DNA of 64,000 nt from Microbacterium sp. SD291 (GCF_017355365.1 NZ_JADIJR010000002.1:1-64000), one strand, 5' to 3'. Shown: positions 18,996-30,465, counted from the first letter of the stretch. The notes: a model not told the origin generated them from the letters alone. Program-made: numbers and translations.

Positions 18996-20225
18996 TCAGC
19001 CGCGGGCGAGGCGGAGCCGGAGCATCCGGTACCCGATGCCGATGAGCACCACGCCCGTTCCGACGGCCGCCGCGAGCACCGGCAGCGTGTTGACGAGCAC
19101 GAGGCAGCCGAGCGCTCCGACCACCTGGAGGACGCGCGGGAACCGGCGCACATCCGCCTCCTGCCGGAACGCCGCCGCGTTCGCGATCAGGTAGTACAGC
19201 AGGACGCCGAACGAGGAGAAGCCGATCGCACCGCGCAGGTCTGCCACGAGGACGATGCCGATCACGATCACCGCGATCAGGATCTCGGCGCGCCGCGGCA
19301 CCTTCCACCGCTCGTCGACCTTCGACAGGAACCGCGGCAGATCCGACTCGCGCGCCATCGCCAGGGTCGTCCGGCCGATGCCGGTGAGCAGCGCCAGCAG
19401 GGCGCCGAGGGATGCCGTGGCCGCGGCGACGCGCACCACGGGTCCGAGGGCGGTCCAGCCCGCCTGGGTGACGACGTCGGCGAGCGGAGCCGTGCCGGTC
19501 GCGGCATCCGCTCCGAGAGTCGTCAGCACAGTGACCGCGACCAGCGCGTACACGACGACCGCACCGCCGAGCGCGAGCACGATCGCGCGGGGGATGGTCC
19601 TGGCCGGGTCGACGACCTCCTCGCCCATGGTCGCGATGCGCGCATATCCGGCGAAGGCGAAGAACAGCAGCCCGGCGCCCTGCAGCACGCCGTAGGCGGT
19701 CGCGTCGGGCAGGGGAGCGGGGGCTGCGGCGGAGGCGGCCGTGAACCCTGCGGACACCACCACCGCGAGGCCGATCAGCGAGACCACGACCAGGACGCGG
19801 GTGAGGAGTGCCGTGCGGGTGACTCCGAAGCAGTTGACGGCCGCCAGCGCGGCGACCGCGAGCACCGCGACGGGCACCTGCCAGCCGTCGGGGGCCGCGT
19901 ATGCGGCGAACGTCATCGCCATCGCGGCGCAGCTCGCGATCTTGCCGATCACGAAGCACCACCCCGCGATGAAGCCCCACCACGGGCCGATCTCCGCCCG
20001 CGCGTAGGCGTACGTGCCGCCGGCGACGGGATGCACGGCGGCGAGCTGGGCCGAGGACGTCGCGTTGCAGTAGGCGACGAGCGCGGCGATCGCGAGGGCG
20101 ACCAGCAGGCCGCTCCCGGCTGCGTCGAGGGCGGGACCCCACACGGAGAAGACGCCGGCGCCGATCATCGACCCGAGGCCGATCGCGACGGCGTCACGGA
20201 GGGTCAGTCTGCGAGCGAGGGGCAT
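18996..20225 (-). CDS. APC superfamily amino-acid permease
   Basis: 409 aa with about twelve membrane helices. The first helix carries the APC signature GLGSMIGAGVFSVWGP (unwound substrate site) and the helix 6 region reads LLFFAFAGYARIATMGEE, both typical of amino-acid/polyamine transporters. The substrate is unknown. It forms a minus-strand pair with the hotdog gene upstream of it (39 bp gap). GACGAT lies 6 nt before the ATG, a weak leaderless candidate. Confidence 0.9.
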   Translation of the reverse strand: MPLARRLTLRDAVAIGLGSMIGAGVFSVWGPALDAAGSGLLVALAIAALVAYCNATSSAQLAAVHPVAGGTYAYARAEIGPWWGFIAGWCFVIGKIASCAAMAMTFAAYAAPDGWQVPVAVLAVAALAAVNCFGVTRTALLTRVLVVVSLIGLAVVVSAGFTAASAAAPAPLPDATAYGVLQGAGLLFFAFAGYARIATMGEEVVDPARTIPRAIVLALGGAVVVYALVAVTVLTTLGADAATGTAPLADVVTQAGWTALGPVVRVAAATASLGALLALLTGIGRTTLAMARESDLPRFLSKVDERWKVPRRAEILIAVIVIGIVLVADLRGAIGFSSFGVLLYYLIANAAAFRQEADVRRFPRVLQVVGALGCLVLVNTLPVLAAAVGTGVVLIGIGYRMLRLRLARG

Positions 20226-20264
20226 CCCGTCATCGTCGCACGCGTCGGTGAACGGCGGGTGGCC

Positions 20265-20738
20265 TCACGCGCCGCGAGTCGCCGTGACGCGCTTCTTCTC
20301 GCGGATGTACACCTCGCGGCGCACCCTTGCGACGACGTCGCCGGATCGATCGGTGATCACCGTCTCGAACCACTCGAGCACTTTCGTGCCGCCGTGGGCG
20401 CGTTCGCGGATCTCCGCAGCCCGCTCCTTCGACACCTCGAACTCGGCGGTGAGGACCCCGCGACCCGGCTTCAGGAACTCGATCTCGCCCCTGGTGTCCC
20501 AGACGACATAGTCGCGGCCGAGCTGGTGCATCACGAGCATGAAGAAGTACGGGTCGGTCATCGCCGACATCGAGCCGCCGAAGGCGGTCTTGACATAGTT
20601 GCGGGTGAGGACGTTGACATGCAGCTCGACGGTCGCGTGAGTCCAGTCCTCGCTGAAACGGCGGATGCGGATGCCGCTGAAGAGGTTCGGGATCCACAGG
20701 CTCATGCCGATCGCGAGGCGGCGGGGAGTGATGCGCAT
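20265..20738 (-). CDS. DUF4442 hotdog-fold protein
   Basis: 157 aa with the DUF4442 layout: LWIPNLFSGIRIRRFSEDW near the N-terminus, NVLTRNYVKTAFGGSMSAMTDPYFFMLV in the middle and a basic C-terminus. The family resembles acyl-CoA thioesterases, but a defined activity is not established, so thioesterase function is only an inference from fold. CACACT lies 6 nt before the ATG. Probably co-transcribed with the permease. Confidence 0.85.
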   Translation of the reverse strand: MRITPRRLAIGMSLWIPNLFSGIRIRRFSEDWTHATVELHVNVLTRNYVKTAFGGSMSAMTDPYFFMLVMHQLGRDYVVWDTRGEIEFLKPGRGVLTAEFEVSKERAAEIRERAHGGTKVLEWFETVITDRSGDVVARVRREVYIREKKRVTATRGA

Positions 20739-20843
20739 GACGTCAGTGTGCGCGAGACGAGTGCGAGGGCAAAGCCGTGTGGAGGAGAACTACAGTGGGA
20801 GGTGCCGTGGCTCCGGCACGAGTTGAAGGATGACAGGAATCCG

Positions 20844-21797
20844 ATGATCGATGCACTGAACGCCGGCCGTCCCGGAGTGCGGTGGCCGGCCGTGATCCTG
20901 TTCAGCGTGACAGCCTGCGCCCTCGCCTGGCTGGTCTCCCTGCCGCTCTGGCTCGGTGACGGACTCGCCGAGCCGTCGTCGGGGCTGCTCCTCCCGGTGA
21001 TGATGTTCACCCCGGCCGTGGCCGCGATCATCGTGACGTTCGCCCTCGGCGCGCCCGCGAAGGGCGAGCGCGCCCGGTTCCTCGGCCTGTGGCCGCTTCG
21101 CCCGGCCAGGCGCGTGGTCTGGCTGATGGTCGCCGGCTGGCTCGCGCCTGCGCTGCTCGTCGCGGTCAGCATCCTGCTCTCCGCCGCTCTCGGCTTCGTG
21201 CAGCTCGATCCGACCTTCGCGGGATTCGCCGCGGAGCTCGAGAAGGCCCTCCCGCCTGGCACCCCGCTTCCCCCGGTGGGCGTCGTCGTCGCCGCGCAGA
21301 TCGCCACCATCCCGATCGCCGCGCTCTTCAACAGCCTCTTCGCGTTCGGGGAGGAGCTGGGCTGGCGGGGCTGGCTGCTGCCGGCGCTGCGCCCACTGGG
21401 CACCTGGCCCGCGCTGCTGATCAGCGGAGCGATCTGGGGGCTCTGGCACAGCCCGGTCATCCTGCTCGGGTACAACTTCGGCCGCACCGACATCACCGGC
21501 GTGCTGTTCATGGTCGTGGGCTGCATCGCCTGGGGGATCCTGCTCGGCTGGCTGCGGCTGCGCTCGGCATCCGTCTGGCCCGCCGTGATCGCGCACGGTG
21601 CACTCAACGCGGCGGGCGGCATGATCGTCCTGTTCGCCGCGGCCAAGCCGGACCTCGCTCTCGCGGGGCCGCTCGGAGTCGCAGGCTGGATCGTGACGGC
21701 CGTGGTGATCGCGGTGCTCGTCGTCACCGGGCAGTTCCGCAGTCAGCCGGAGCTGGCGGGTGCTCCCGGGCGGCTGCTGTCGGCACCGCGGGACTGA
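20844..21797 (+). CDS. CPBP family intramembrane metalloprotease
   Basis: 317 aa with about eight hydrophobic segments. The Abi/CaaX-protease motifs are complete: EELGWRGW at residues 170-177, WGLWHSP, and HGALNAAGG near the C-terminus. Bacterial members cleave within the membrane; substrates and role here are unknown. The ATG at 20844 follows GGATGACAGGAAT, a possible ribosome-binding site. Confidence 0.9.
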   Translation: MIDALNAGRPGVRWPAVILFSVTACALAWLVSLPLWLGDGLAEPSSGLLLPVMMFTPAVAAIIVTFALGAPAKGERARFLGLWPLRPARRVVWLMVAGWLAPALLVAVSILLSAALGFVQLDPTFAGFAAELEKALPPGTPLPPVGVVVAAQIATIPIAALFNSLFAFGEELGWRGWLLPALRPLGTWPALLISGAIWGLWHSPVILLGYNFGRTDITGVLFMVVGCIAWGILLGWLRLRSASVWPAVIAHGALNAAGGMIVLFAAAKPDLALAGPLGVAGWIVTAVVIAVLVVTGQFRSQPELAGAPGRLLSAPRD

Positions 21798-21839
21798 CGC
21801 GCTCTTGACGCCCCTCAGCGCGCGGGGTTGGCTGAGGGC

Positions 21840-22499
21840 ATGGACTCCACACCCGCGGCATGGGCCGAAACCGACACCTTCCTGGCAGCGACGCTCGTCG
21901 GTCACGACCCCGCCCTCGAGGCGGCGCTCGCGGCGCAGCGGGACGCCGGGCTCCCCGAGATCGAGGTCGCACCCGTCGCCGGCAAGCTGCTGAACCTGCT
22001 CGCCCGGATGAGCGGCGCTCGCCGCGTGCTCGAGATCGGCACCCTCGGCGGCTACTCCACGATCTGGCTGGCGAGGGCCGTGGGCGAGGGGGGACGCGTG
22101 GTCACCGTCGAGGCGGAGGCGGACAACGCGGCGGTCGCCCGTGCCAGCATCGACGCCGCAGGCGTCGGCGACCGCGTCGACATCCGCATCGGACGCGGAG
22201 CCGACGTGCTGCCGACGCTCGTCGGCGGGTTCGATCTGGTCTTCATCGACGCCGACAAGGAGTCGAACACGGTCTACCTCGACTGGGCGGCGAAGCTCGG
22301 CCAGCCCGGTACCGTGATCGTGCTCGACAACATCGGCCGCGAGGGGGAGATCATCCGCGACGACACCACGGATCCGATGGTCATCGGAACGCGCGACGGC
22401 CTGCAGATGCTGGGGGAGGACCCCCGCTTCGACGCGACCGCGCTGCAGACCGTCGGCATCAAGGGATGGGACGGAGTCGCACTGGCCCTCGTCGTGTGA
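21840..22499 (+). CDS. Class I SAM O-methyltransferase (catechol-OMT type)
   Basis: 219 aa of Methyltransf_3 type. The SAM-binding loop is LEIGTLGGYSTIWLARA, the metal/SAM motif is FIDADKESN, and DNIGREGEI follows. These cation-dependent enzymes methylate small hydroxylated aromatics; the substrate here is unknown. A TTG four codons upstream could also serve as start, but the ATG directly after GAGGGC is chosen. Upstream of eno but with its own transcription unit, since eno has a promoter in between. Confidence 0.88.
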   Translation: MDSTPAAWAETDTFLAATLVGHDPALEAALAAQRDAGLPEIEVAPVAGKLLNLLARMSGARRVLEIGTLGGYSTIWLARAVGEGGRVVTVEAEADNAAVARASIDAAGVGDRVDIRIGRGADVLPTLVGGFDLVFIDADKESNTVYLDWAAKLGQPGTVIVLDNIGREGEIIRDDTTDPMVIGTRDGLQMLGEDPRFDATALQTVGIKGWDGVALALVV

Positions 22500-22528
22500 C
22501 GTCTCATGGGCCGACGGCGAGGGCGGGC

Positions 22529-22534
22529 TAGACT
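22529..22534 (+). promoter_or_regulatory. Candidate -10 element of eno
   Basis: TAGACT, about 55 nt before the eno start, leaving a leader that contains the AAGGAG ribosome-binding site. No strong -35 is visible. Confidence 0.5.
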
Positions 22535-22574
22535 GGGCGCGGATCGACGTCGCTCCACCACACCCTTTCCCTGA

Positions 22575-23870
<1,296 letters not shown>

Positions 23871-23925
23871 ATGCAGCTGAGACAGACACGCGCCGCCCGC
23901 TGAGCGGCACGACGGAGGAGGAGCC

Positions 23926-24555
23926 GTGGCACGACGACCGGCTCCTCCTTCGGCGTCTGCGGGCGCGCGCCCGAACCAGACCGGCTCGACGAAATCCGGC
24001 ACCGCGAAATCCGGCACCGCGAAATCCGGCACCGCGAAGCCGAAGGCTCGCCAGGCGGCTCCGTCCCGGCAGGCGGCACCCCGCGGATCACGCGGCGCTG
24101 CGGGCCCCGCATCCGAGCCGCATCGCGTCGATGTGCGCGAGTGGGCCTCCGGCATCCGCCTCTCCGCGTTCTCCGTGATCATGCTGTCGCTGGTGGTCCT
24201 CGGTGCCTGGGTGCTGGTGCCGACGCTCGGCACGTTCATCGACCAGCGGCAGAAGATCGCGGCTCTCGAGGCGTCGATCCTGGTCTCCGAAGACGAGATC
24301 ACCGCACTCGAGCAGGAGCGCGAGCGCTGGCAGGATCCCGCGTACATCACCACGCAGGCCCGTGAGCGCCTGTACTACGTCCTGCCCGGCGAGGTCGTCT
24401 ACCTGATCGACAACGATCTCGACCCGGCGGCCCTCCCGCGCGAGCAGGAGCCGGTGAGCGACACGCTCGCGGAGAAGCCGGCGGACTGGATGCCGCAGCT
24501 GCTGCGCACGCTGACATCCTCGGGTCTGAGCGACACGGCCGCCGTCACGCGCTGA
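23926..24555 (+). CDS. ftsB: FtsB/DivIC-type septum formation initiator
   Basis: Bitopic cell-division protein of 209 aa. A long Ala/Lys/Ser-rich cytoplasmic head (1-70) includes KSGTA repeats. One membrane helix (about 83-103) precedes a short coiled coil (FIDQRQKIAALEASILVSED) and the conserved YITTQARERLYYVLPGE block that marks the family. Position directly after eno supports the call. Start at GTG behind GGAGGAGGAG. The C-terminal tail of about 50 residues is longer than in typical FtsB. Confidence 0.9.
   Translation: MARRPAPPSASAGARPNQTGSTKSGTAKSGTAKSGTAKPKARQAAPSRQAAPRGSRGAAGPASEPHRVDVREWASGIRLSAFSVIMLSLVVLGAWVLVPTLGTFIDQRQKIAALEASILVSEDEITALEQERERWQDPAYITTQARERLYYVLPGEVVYLIDNDLDPAALPREQEPVSDTLAEKPADWMPQLLRTLTSSGLSDTAAVTR
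23992..24036 (+). repeat. Three 15-bp units encoding KSGTA
   Basis: AAATCCGGCACCGCG is repeated exactly three times in tandem within the head of the FtsB-like gene. It is in frame, so the number of units could change without destroying the protein. Confidence 0.9.
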
Positions 24556-24613
24556 CGCCGCGCGGACAGGTGTCTCTGAGCATCCTCCCCGCCGCCTCCC
24601 GTACGCTGGACGG

Positions 24614-25156
24614 GTGACCACGCCGCCATTCCCCGCCCCCACCACCGCCGAGCTCGCCGTGGTGTCCGCACAGCTGGGGCGGCCCGCACGCGGCGTCGTC
24701 GGGATCGCGGCACGCTGCACCTGCGGCAACCCCACGGTGGTCGCGACCACGCCGCGCCTTCCGGACGGCACCCCGTTCCCGACGTTCTACTACCTGACGC
24801 ACCCCGTGGCGACCGCGGCGATGTCGACGCTCGAAGCCACCCAGACGATGCCAGAGCTCGCGGCGCTCCTCGCCGAAGACGAGGACGTCGCCGTCGCCTA
24901 CCGCAGCGCGCACGAGGCCTACCTCGCCGATCGCGCGCAGTTCGGCGATGTCAGCGAGATCGACGGCATCTCGGCCGGCGGCATGCCCACCCGGGTGAAA
25001 TGCCTGCACGCGCTCGCCGGGCATGCGCTCGCCGCGGGCCCCGGTGTGAACCCGATCGGCGACGCGGCCCTCGTTCGCTCCTCGTGGTCGCCAGAGCGCT
25101 GCCGCTGCGAAGAGCCGGGTGCGGCGCTGCGCGAGACCGGGACATCGACGGCATGA
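24614..25156 (+). CDS. DUF501 domain-containing protein
   Basis: 180 aa with the family pattern CTCGNPTVVATTPRLPDGTPFPTFYYL near residue 36 and further Cys/His residues (VKCLHALAGH, RCRC). The biochemical role is unknown; the gene regularly follows eno and ftsB in actinobacteria. The GTG start has TACGCT (24602-24607) exactly 6 nt before it, pointing to a leaderless message. Its stop overlaps the start of the protease gene by 4 bp. Confidence 0.9.
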   Translation: MTTPPFPAPTTAELAVVSAQLGRPARGVVGIAARCTCGNPTVVATTPRLPDGTPFPTFYYLTHPVATAAMSTLEATQTMPELAALLAEDEDVAVAYRSAHEAYLADRAQFGDVSEIDGISAGGMPTRVKCLHALAGHALAAGPGVNPIGDAALVRSSWSPERCRCEEPGAALRETGTSTA

Positions 25157-26445
25157 GCCCCCGTCGGATGCTGCGAGACGCCGTCGCGGTCGCGATGGTC
25201 GTGGCATCCGTTCTGCTCCTGGGAGCCGCGGCCACACCCGCGCCGGTGCCCGACGACCCCAAGGATCCGGTGCGCGCCTCGGAGTACTGGCTCGACGGCG
25301 CTCGCATCCGCGAGGCGTGGCAGACGACCCGCGGCAAGGGCGTGACGATCGCCGTGATCGACACCGGCATCGGCAAGGTGCCCGGCACCTTCGACGACGC
25401 GGTGGTCGGCGGGACGGACGTGTCCGGCGCGGGATCGGCGGACGGGCGGACGCCGCTCGGCGCGGTCGACGGCAACCACGGATCCTGGGTGGCCTCGCTC
25501 GCCGCCGGCCGCGGCGCCCCTGACGGCACCGGCATGATCGGCGTCGCGCCAGAGGCGAACCTGCTGTCGGTCTCGGTCGGGTTCGGCGCCGCCGCCGCGG
25601 TGCCGTTCACCGAGCAGGTCGCGAAGGCGATGCGCTGGGCCGTCGACAACGGCGCCGACGTGATCAACCTGTCCTTCACGACGAACACCCTGGACTGGGA
25701 CAAGAGCTGGGACGACGCGTTCCTCTACGCGTTCGAGCACGATGTCGTGGTCGTGGTCGCCGCCGGCAACCGGGGGAGCGGCACGAGCATCATCGGCGCC
25801 CCCGCGACGATCCCCGGCGTGCTCACGGTCGGCGGCGTGGACCAGACCGGAACCGCGAGCGTCGAGGCGTCGACGCAGGGCATCACGATCGGCATCTCCG
25901 CACCGAGCGAGGGACTGCTCGGGGTGTCTGCGGACGGCTCGCTCGCATCCTGGAGCGGCACCAGCGGTGCCGCGCCGATCGTCGCCGGCATCGCGGCGCT
26001 GGTGCGCTCCGCGCACCCCGACCTGGATGCGGCGAACGTGATCAACCGGATCATCCAGACCGCCATCCCGGTCGACGGGGCCAAGAAGCCGCGCGATCCG
26101 CTGTACGGGTACGGCCTGGTCGACGCGATGGCGGCCGTGAAGTCCGATGTGCCCGAGGTCGACCAGAACCCGATGGGCGATCTTGCCGAGTGGATCAGGC
26201 TCTACCGCAAGGCGGAGACGGTCCCGCAGTCGGAGCCCACGCTGACGCCGGTGGCGGTGCCGCCGCTGCCTGACGCGGATGCGCCGACGGATGCCGGTTC
26301 CCCGCTGCTGCCCAGCGCCGATTCACTGCGCTACGGTACCCTTCCGCTCATCGCCCTCACAGTCCCTGGTATCCTGGTAGCGCTTGGCGTCACCGCAGCT
26401 GCCCGGCGCATCCGATCGGCGCGCGCTCGCACGCCACTTTCCTGA
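25153..26445 (+). CDS. Membrane-anchored S8 (subtilisin/mycosin-like) serine protease
   Basis: 430 aa exported protease. A signal segment (about 5-27) precedes the S8 domain, whose triad is Asp70 (VIDTG), His109 (DGNHGSW) and Ser271 (SGTSGAAP), with an oxyanion Asn in VAAGNRG. A Pro-rich linker leads to a C-terminal membrane helix (about 397-418) and basic tail, the architecture of mycosins. No type VII secretion genes are in the window. The ATG overlaps the DUF501 stop (ATGA), so translation is coupled. Many actinobacteria have ppx at this position. Confidence 0.93.
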   Translation: MSPRRMLRDAVAVAMVVASVLLLGAAATPAPVPDDPKDPVRASEYWLDGARIREAWQTTRGKGVTIAVIDTGIGKVPGTFDDAVVGGTDVSGAGSADGRTPLGAVDGNHGSWVASLAAGRGAPDGTGMIGVAPEANLLSVSVGFGAAAAVPFTEQVAKAMRWAVDNGADVINLSFTTNTLDWDKSWDDAFLYAFEHDVVVVVAAGNRGSGTSIIGAPATIPGVLTVGGVDQTGTASVEASTQGITIGISAPSEGLLGVSADGSLASWSGTSGAAPIVAGIAALVRSAHPDLDAANVINRIIQTAIPVDGAKKPRDPLYGYGLVDAMAAVKSDVPEVDQNPMGDLAEWIRLYRKAETVPQSEPTLTPVAVPPLPDADAPTDAGSPLLPSADSLRYGTLPLIALTVPGILVALGVTAAARRIRSARARTPLS

Positions 26446-26466
26446 CTCCCGAGGAGCTGTCCCCCT

Positions 26467-28083
26467 GTGCCTCAGAACAGCACTGTGCCCAAGATCCTGA
26501 TCGTCGGAGGTGGCTACGCGGGCTTCTACACCGCGTGGAAGCTCGAGAAGCACCTTCGCAAGGGCGAAGCGGAGGTGACCATGGTCGACCCGCTGCCGTA
26601 CATGACGTACCAGCCGTTCCTCCCCGAGGTCGCCGCCGGATCGATCGAGGCGCGTCACTCCGTCGTCGCGCACCGTCGTCACCTGAAGCGCACGAACGTG
26701 ATCACGGCCAAGATCACGGGCATCGACCACGCGAACAAGGTCGCCACGATCACGCCCCCGCTCGGCGAGCCGTACGAGTTCGCGTACGACCAGATCGTCG
26801 TCACCGCGGGCGCCGTGTCGCGCACCTTCCCGATCCCCGGCATCGCCGACAACGCGATCGGCCTGAAGACGATCGAAGAGGCTGTGGCGATCCGCGATCG
26901 CCTGATGTCGAACTTCGACAAGGCCGCCTCCGTGCCCGCGGGCCCCGAGCGCGACCGCCTGCTCTCCGTCGTCGTGGTCGGCGGCGGCTTCGCCGGCATC
27001 GAGGTGTTCGCCGAGCTGCGCTCGCTCGCGTCCTCCCTCGTCGGCAAGTACCCGCAGCTGACGTTCGACGACACGCACTTCCACCTGATCGAGGCGATGG
27101 GCCGCATCATGCCCGAGGTCTCGCTCAAGACCAGCGAGTGGGTGCTGAAGGACCTCGCCAAGCGCGGCGCCAACGTGCACCTCGACACGCAGGTCACCGG
27201 TGCGATCGGCGGCAACGTCGAGCTCTCCACCGGAGAGGTCATCCCGACCGACCTCATCGTCTGGACGGCCGGAGTGATGGCCAACCCGACGGTCGTCCGC
27301 GGCGGCGACCTGCCCGTCGAGGAGCGCGGTCGCATCCGCACCCGCGCCGACCTGCGTGTCGGCACGCCCGAGGAGTTCGTCGATGGCGCCTGGGCCGCCG
27401 GTGACGTCTCGGCCGTTCCGGACCTGTCCGGCGGCGGCGTCGGCGGCTACTGCGTGCCGAACGCGCAGCACGCCGTGCGTCAGGCGAAGCTGCTCGCCAA
27501 GAACCTCGTCGCGGTCCTGCGCGGTGAGGACCCCAAGGAGTACTTCCACAAGAACCTCGGCGCCGTCGCCGGCCTCGGTCTCTACAACGGCGTGTTCCAG
27601 TCCGGGAACATCGCGCTCAAGGGCTTCGTCGCCTGGGTCGCTCACCGCGGCTACCACGGCCTCGCGATGCCGACGTGGGAGCGCAAGCTCCGCGTCGTCT
27701 GGGGCTGGGTGAACAACCTCTTCCTGGGTCGCGACCTGGTGAACCTGCAGACCGTGCAGAACCCGCGCTACGTGTTCGAGGAGTTCGCCTCCCGCCCGCG
27801 TCCGGCAGCGGATGCGGCACCCGCAGCTCCGGCCAAGGCCGCGCCCGCGAAGGCGGCACCCGCGAAGGCCGCGCCCGCGAAGGCCGCTCCGGCCAAGGCC
27901 GCGCCCGCGAAGGCCGCGCCCGCGAAGGCGGCACCGGCGAAGGCGGAGACCGCCGAGGCCGAGCCTGCCAAGGTCGAGCCCGAGGCTGCGGCGAACGCCG
28001 AGACCGCCAAGGCCGAGGCCGTCAAGAAGGCCCCGGTGAAGAAGACGCCAGTGAAGCGGACCGCGACCGCTGCCGCGAAGTAG
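26467..28083 (+). CDS. ndh: Type II NADH dehydrogenase with repetitive Ala/Pro/Lys tail
   Basis: Membrane-associated FAD enzyme passing electrons from NADH to menaquinone; 538 aa. The FAD loop is ILIVGGGYAGFYTA (about 10-23), the NAD loop is VVVVGGGFAGIEVF and the FAD-binding AAGDVSAVP motif is near 316. The catalytic part ends near residue 445. The remaining 95 residues are an added tail of eight AAPAK repeats followed by Lys-rich sequence ending TPVKRTATAAAK. The GTG start has a GAGGAG ribosome-binding site. The tail is unlike the family norm. Confidence 0.93.
   Translation: MPQNSTVPKILIVGGGYAGFYTAWKLEKHLRKGEAEVTMVDPLPYMTYQPFLPEVAAGSIEARHSVVAHRRHLKRTNVITAKITGIDHANKVATITPPLGEPYEFAYDQIVVTAGAVSRTFPIPGIADNAIGLKTIEEAVAIRDRLMSNFDKAASVPAGPERDRLLSVVVVGGGFAGIEVFAELRSLASSLVGKYPQLTFDDTHFHLIEAMGRIMPEVSLKTSEWVLKDLAKRGANVHLDTQVTGAIGGNVELSTGEVIPTDLIVWTAGVMANPTVVRGGDLPVEERGRIRTRADLRVGTPEEFVDGAWAAGDVSAVPDLSGGGVGGYCVPNAQHAVRQAKLLAKNLVAVLRGEDPKEYFHKNLGAVAGLGLYNGVFQSGNIALKGFVAWVAHRGYHGLAMPTWERKLRVVWGWVNNLFLGRDLVNLQTVQNPRYVFEEFASRPRPAADAAPAAPAKAAPAKAAPAKAAPAKAAPAKAAPAKAAPAKAAPAKAETAEAEPAKVEPEAAANAETAKAEAVKKAPVKKTPVKRTATAAAK
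27823..27942 (+). repeat. Eight 15-bp units encoding AAPAK in the ndh tail
   Basis: Eight contiguous in-frame units, mostly GCCGCGCCCGCGAAG with synonymous variation (for example GCCGCTCCGGCCAAG), encode residues 453-492. The synonymous differences suggest that the peptide pattern, not only the DNA, is kept. Confidence 0.9.
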
Positions 28084-28094
28084 AGCTCACGTGC

Positions 28095-28126
28095 GAATGC
28101 CCCGTCTCCTCGGAGACGGGGCATTC
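28095..28126. terminator. Bidirectional terminator between ndh and glmS
   Basis: GAATGCCCCGTCTCC (28095-28109) pairs perfectly with GGAGACGGGGCATTC (28112-28126) across a 2-nt gap. It is followed by GTCGTTT on the plus strand, between convergent genes. Confidence 0.85.
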
Positions 28127-28151
28127 GTCGTTTCGGGCGCGGACTCGGAGC

Positions 28152-29972
<1,821 letters not shown>

Positions 29973-30021
29973 GGTGACCTCCTGGGTCGGTTCGATTCGA
30001 TGGAAAGGCGCTCGGGCGGAT

Positions 30022-30282
30022 TCAGCCGTAGACGATGCGTCGCAGCTGGCGCTCGGAGAGTTCCGGGGCGGCGAACGGACGCTCCCGCAGCTCGACGGCA
30101 ATCCGTGCGAACGCCGCCGCATTCCGCGTGCCGTGCACCTGCAGCTCCGCGTGGCGCCGGCGCACGTAGGCCTCGACCGGCTCGGAGTGGAACGCGAGGA
30201 CGTCGTCGATGACCCGAGCCGCGACGGCCGCCGGCAGGCCGGTGGACGTCGCGATCCGCTGGACGAGTTCGCGATCGGGCAT
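30022..30282 (-). CDS. Conserved small protein upstream of glmS, unknown function
   Basis: 86 aa, mostly helical and charged (MPDRELVQRIATSTGLPAAV..., then RRRHAELQVHGTRNAAAFA). It is coding by third-position GC and ends 49 bp before glmS on the same strand. I do not recognise a named domain. It lacks obvious membrane segments. CACACT lies 6 nt before the ATG, the common leaderless spacing in this window. It may share a transcript with glmS. Confidence 0.65.
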   Translation of the reverse strand: MPDRELVQRIATSTGLPAAVAARVIDDVLAFHSEPVEAYVRRRHAELQVHGTRNAAAFARIAVELRERPFAAPELSERQLRRIVYG

Positions 30283-30317
30283 TCATCGAGTGTGCATGCC
30301 GGAGCCGTCGACTGGCA

Positions 30318-30345
30318 AGAATCTGCCCGAATTCGGGCAGATTCT
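30318..30345 (-). terminator. 28-nt perfect palindrome, probable tRNA terminator
   Basis: AGAATCTGCCCGAA is followed directly by its reverse complement TTCGGGCAGATTCT (EcoRI-like centre). On the minus strand it lies about 50 nt downstream of the tRNA gene and before the small ORF, so it most likely ends the tRNA transcript; the following TCTTG is only weakly U-rich. Confidence 0.7.
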
Positions 30346-30392
30346 CCGGGTTGAGGGAAATGCGGCGGATAGTCGAGGGTGTTCGCGAGTCG

Positions 30393-30465
30393 TACCCCCG
30401 GTCGGACTCGAACCGACACTGAAGCGATTTTAAGTCGCCTGCCTCTGCCATTGGGCTACGGGGGC
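30393..30465 (-). tRNA. tRNA with anticodon UAA (Leu), short variable loop
   Basis: The minus strand folds as a 73-nt cloverleaf. The acceptor is GCCCCCG/CGGGGGT with a G1-U72 wobble and A73. The D arm is GCC/GGC with G18G19. The anticodon stem is GGCGA/TCGCT around loop CTTAAAA (anticodon TAA). The variable loop is only 5 nt (TCAGT), and the T arm is GTCGG-TTCGAGT-CCGAC. CCA is not encoded. The anticodon reads UUA leucine codons, rare in this GC-rich genome. Bacterial tRNA-Leu normally has a long variable arm, so the short one is odd. Confidence 0.88.
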
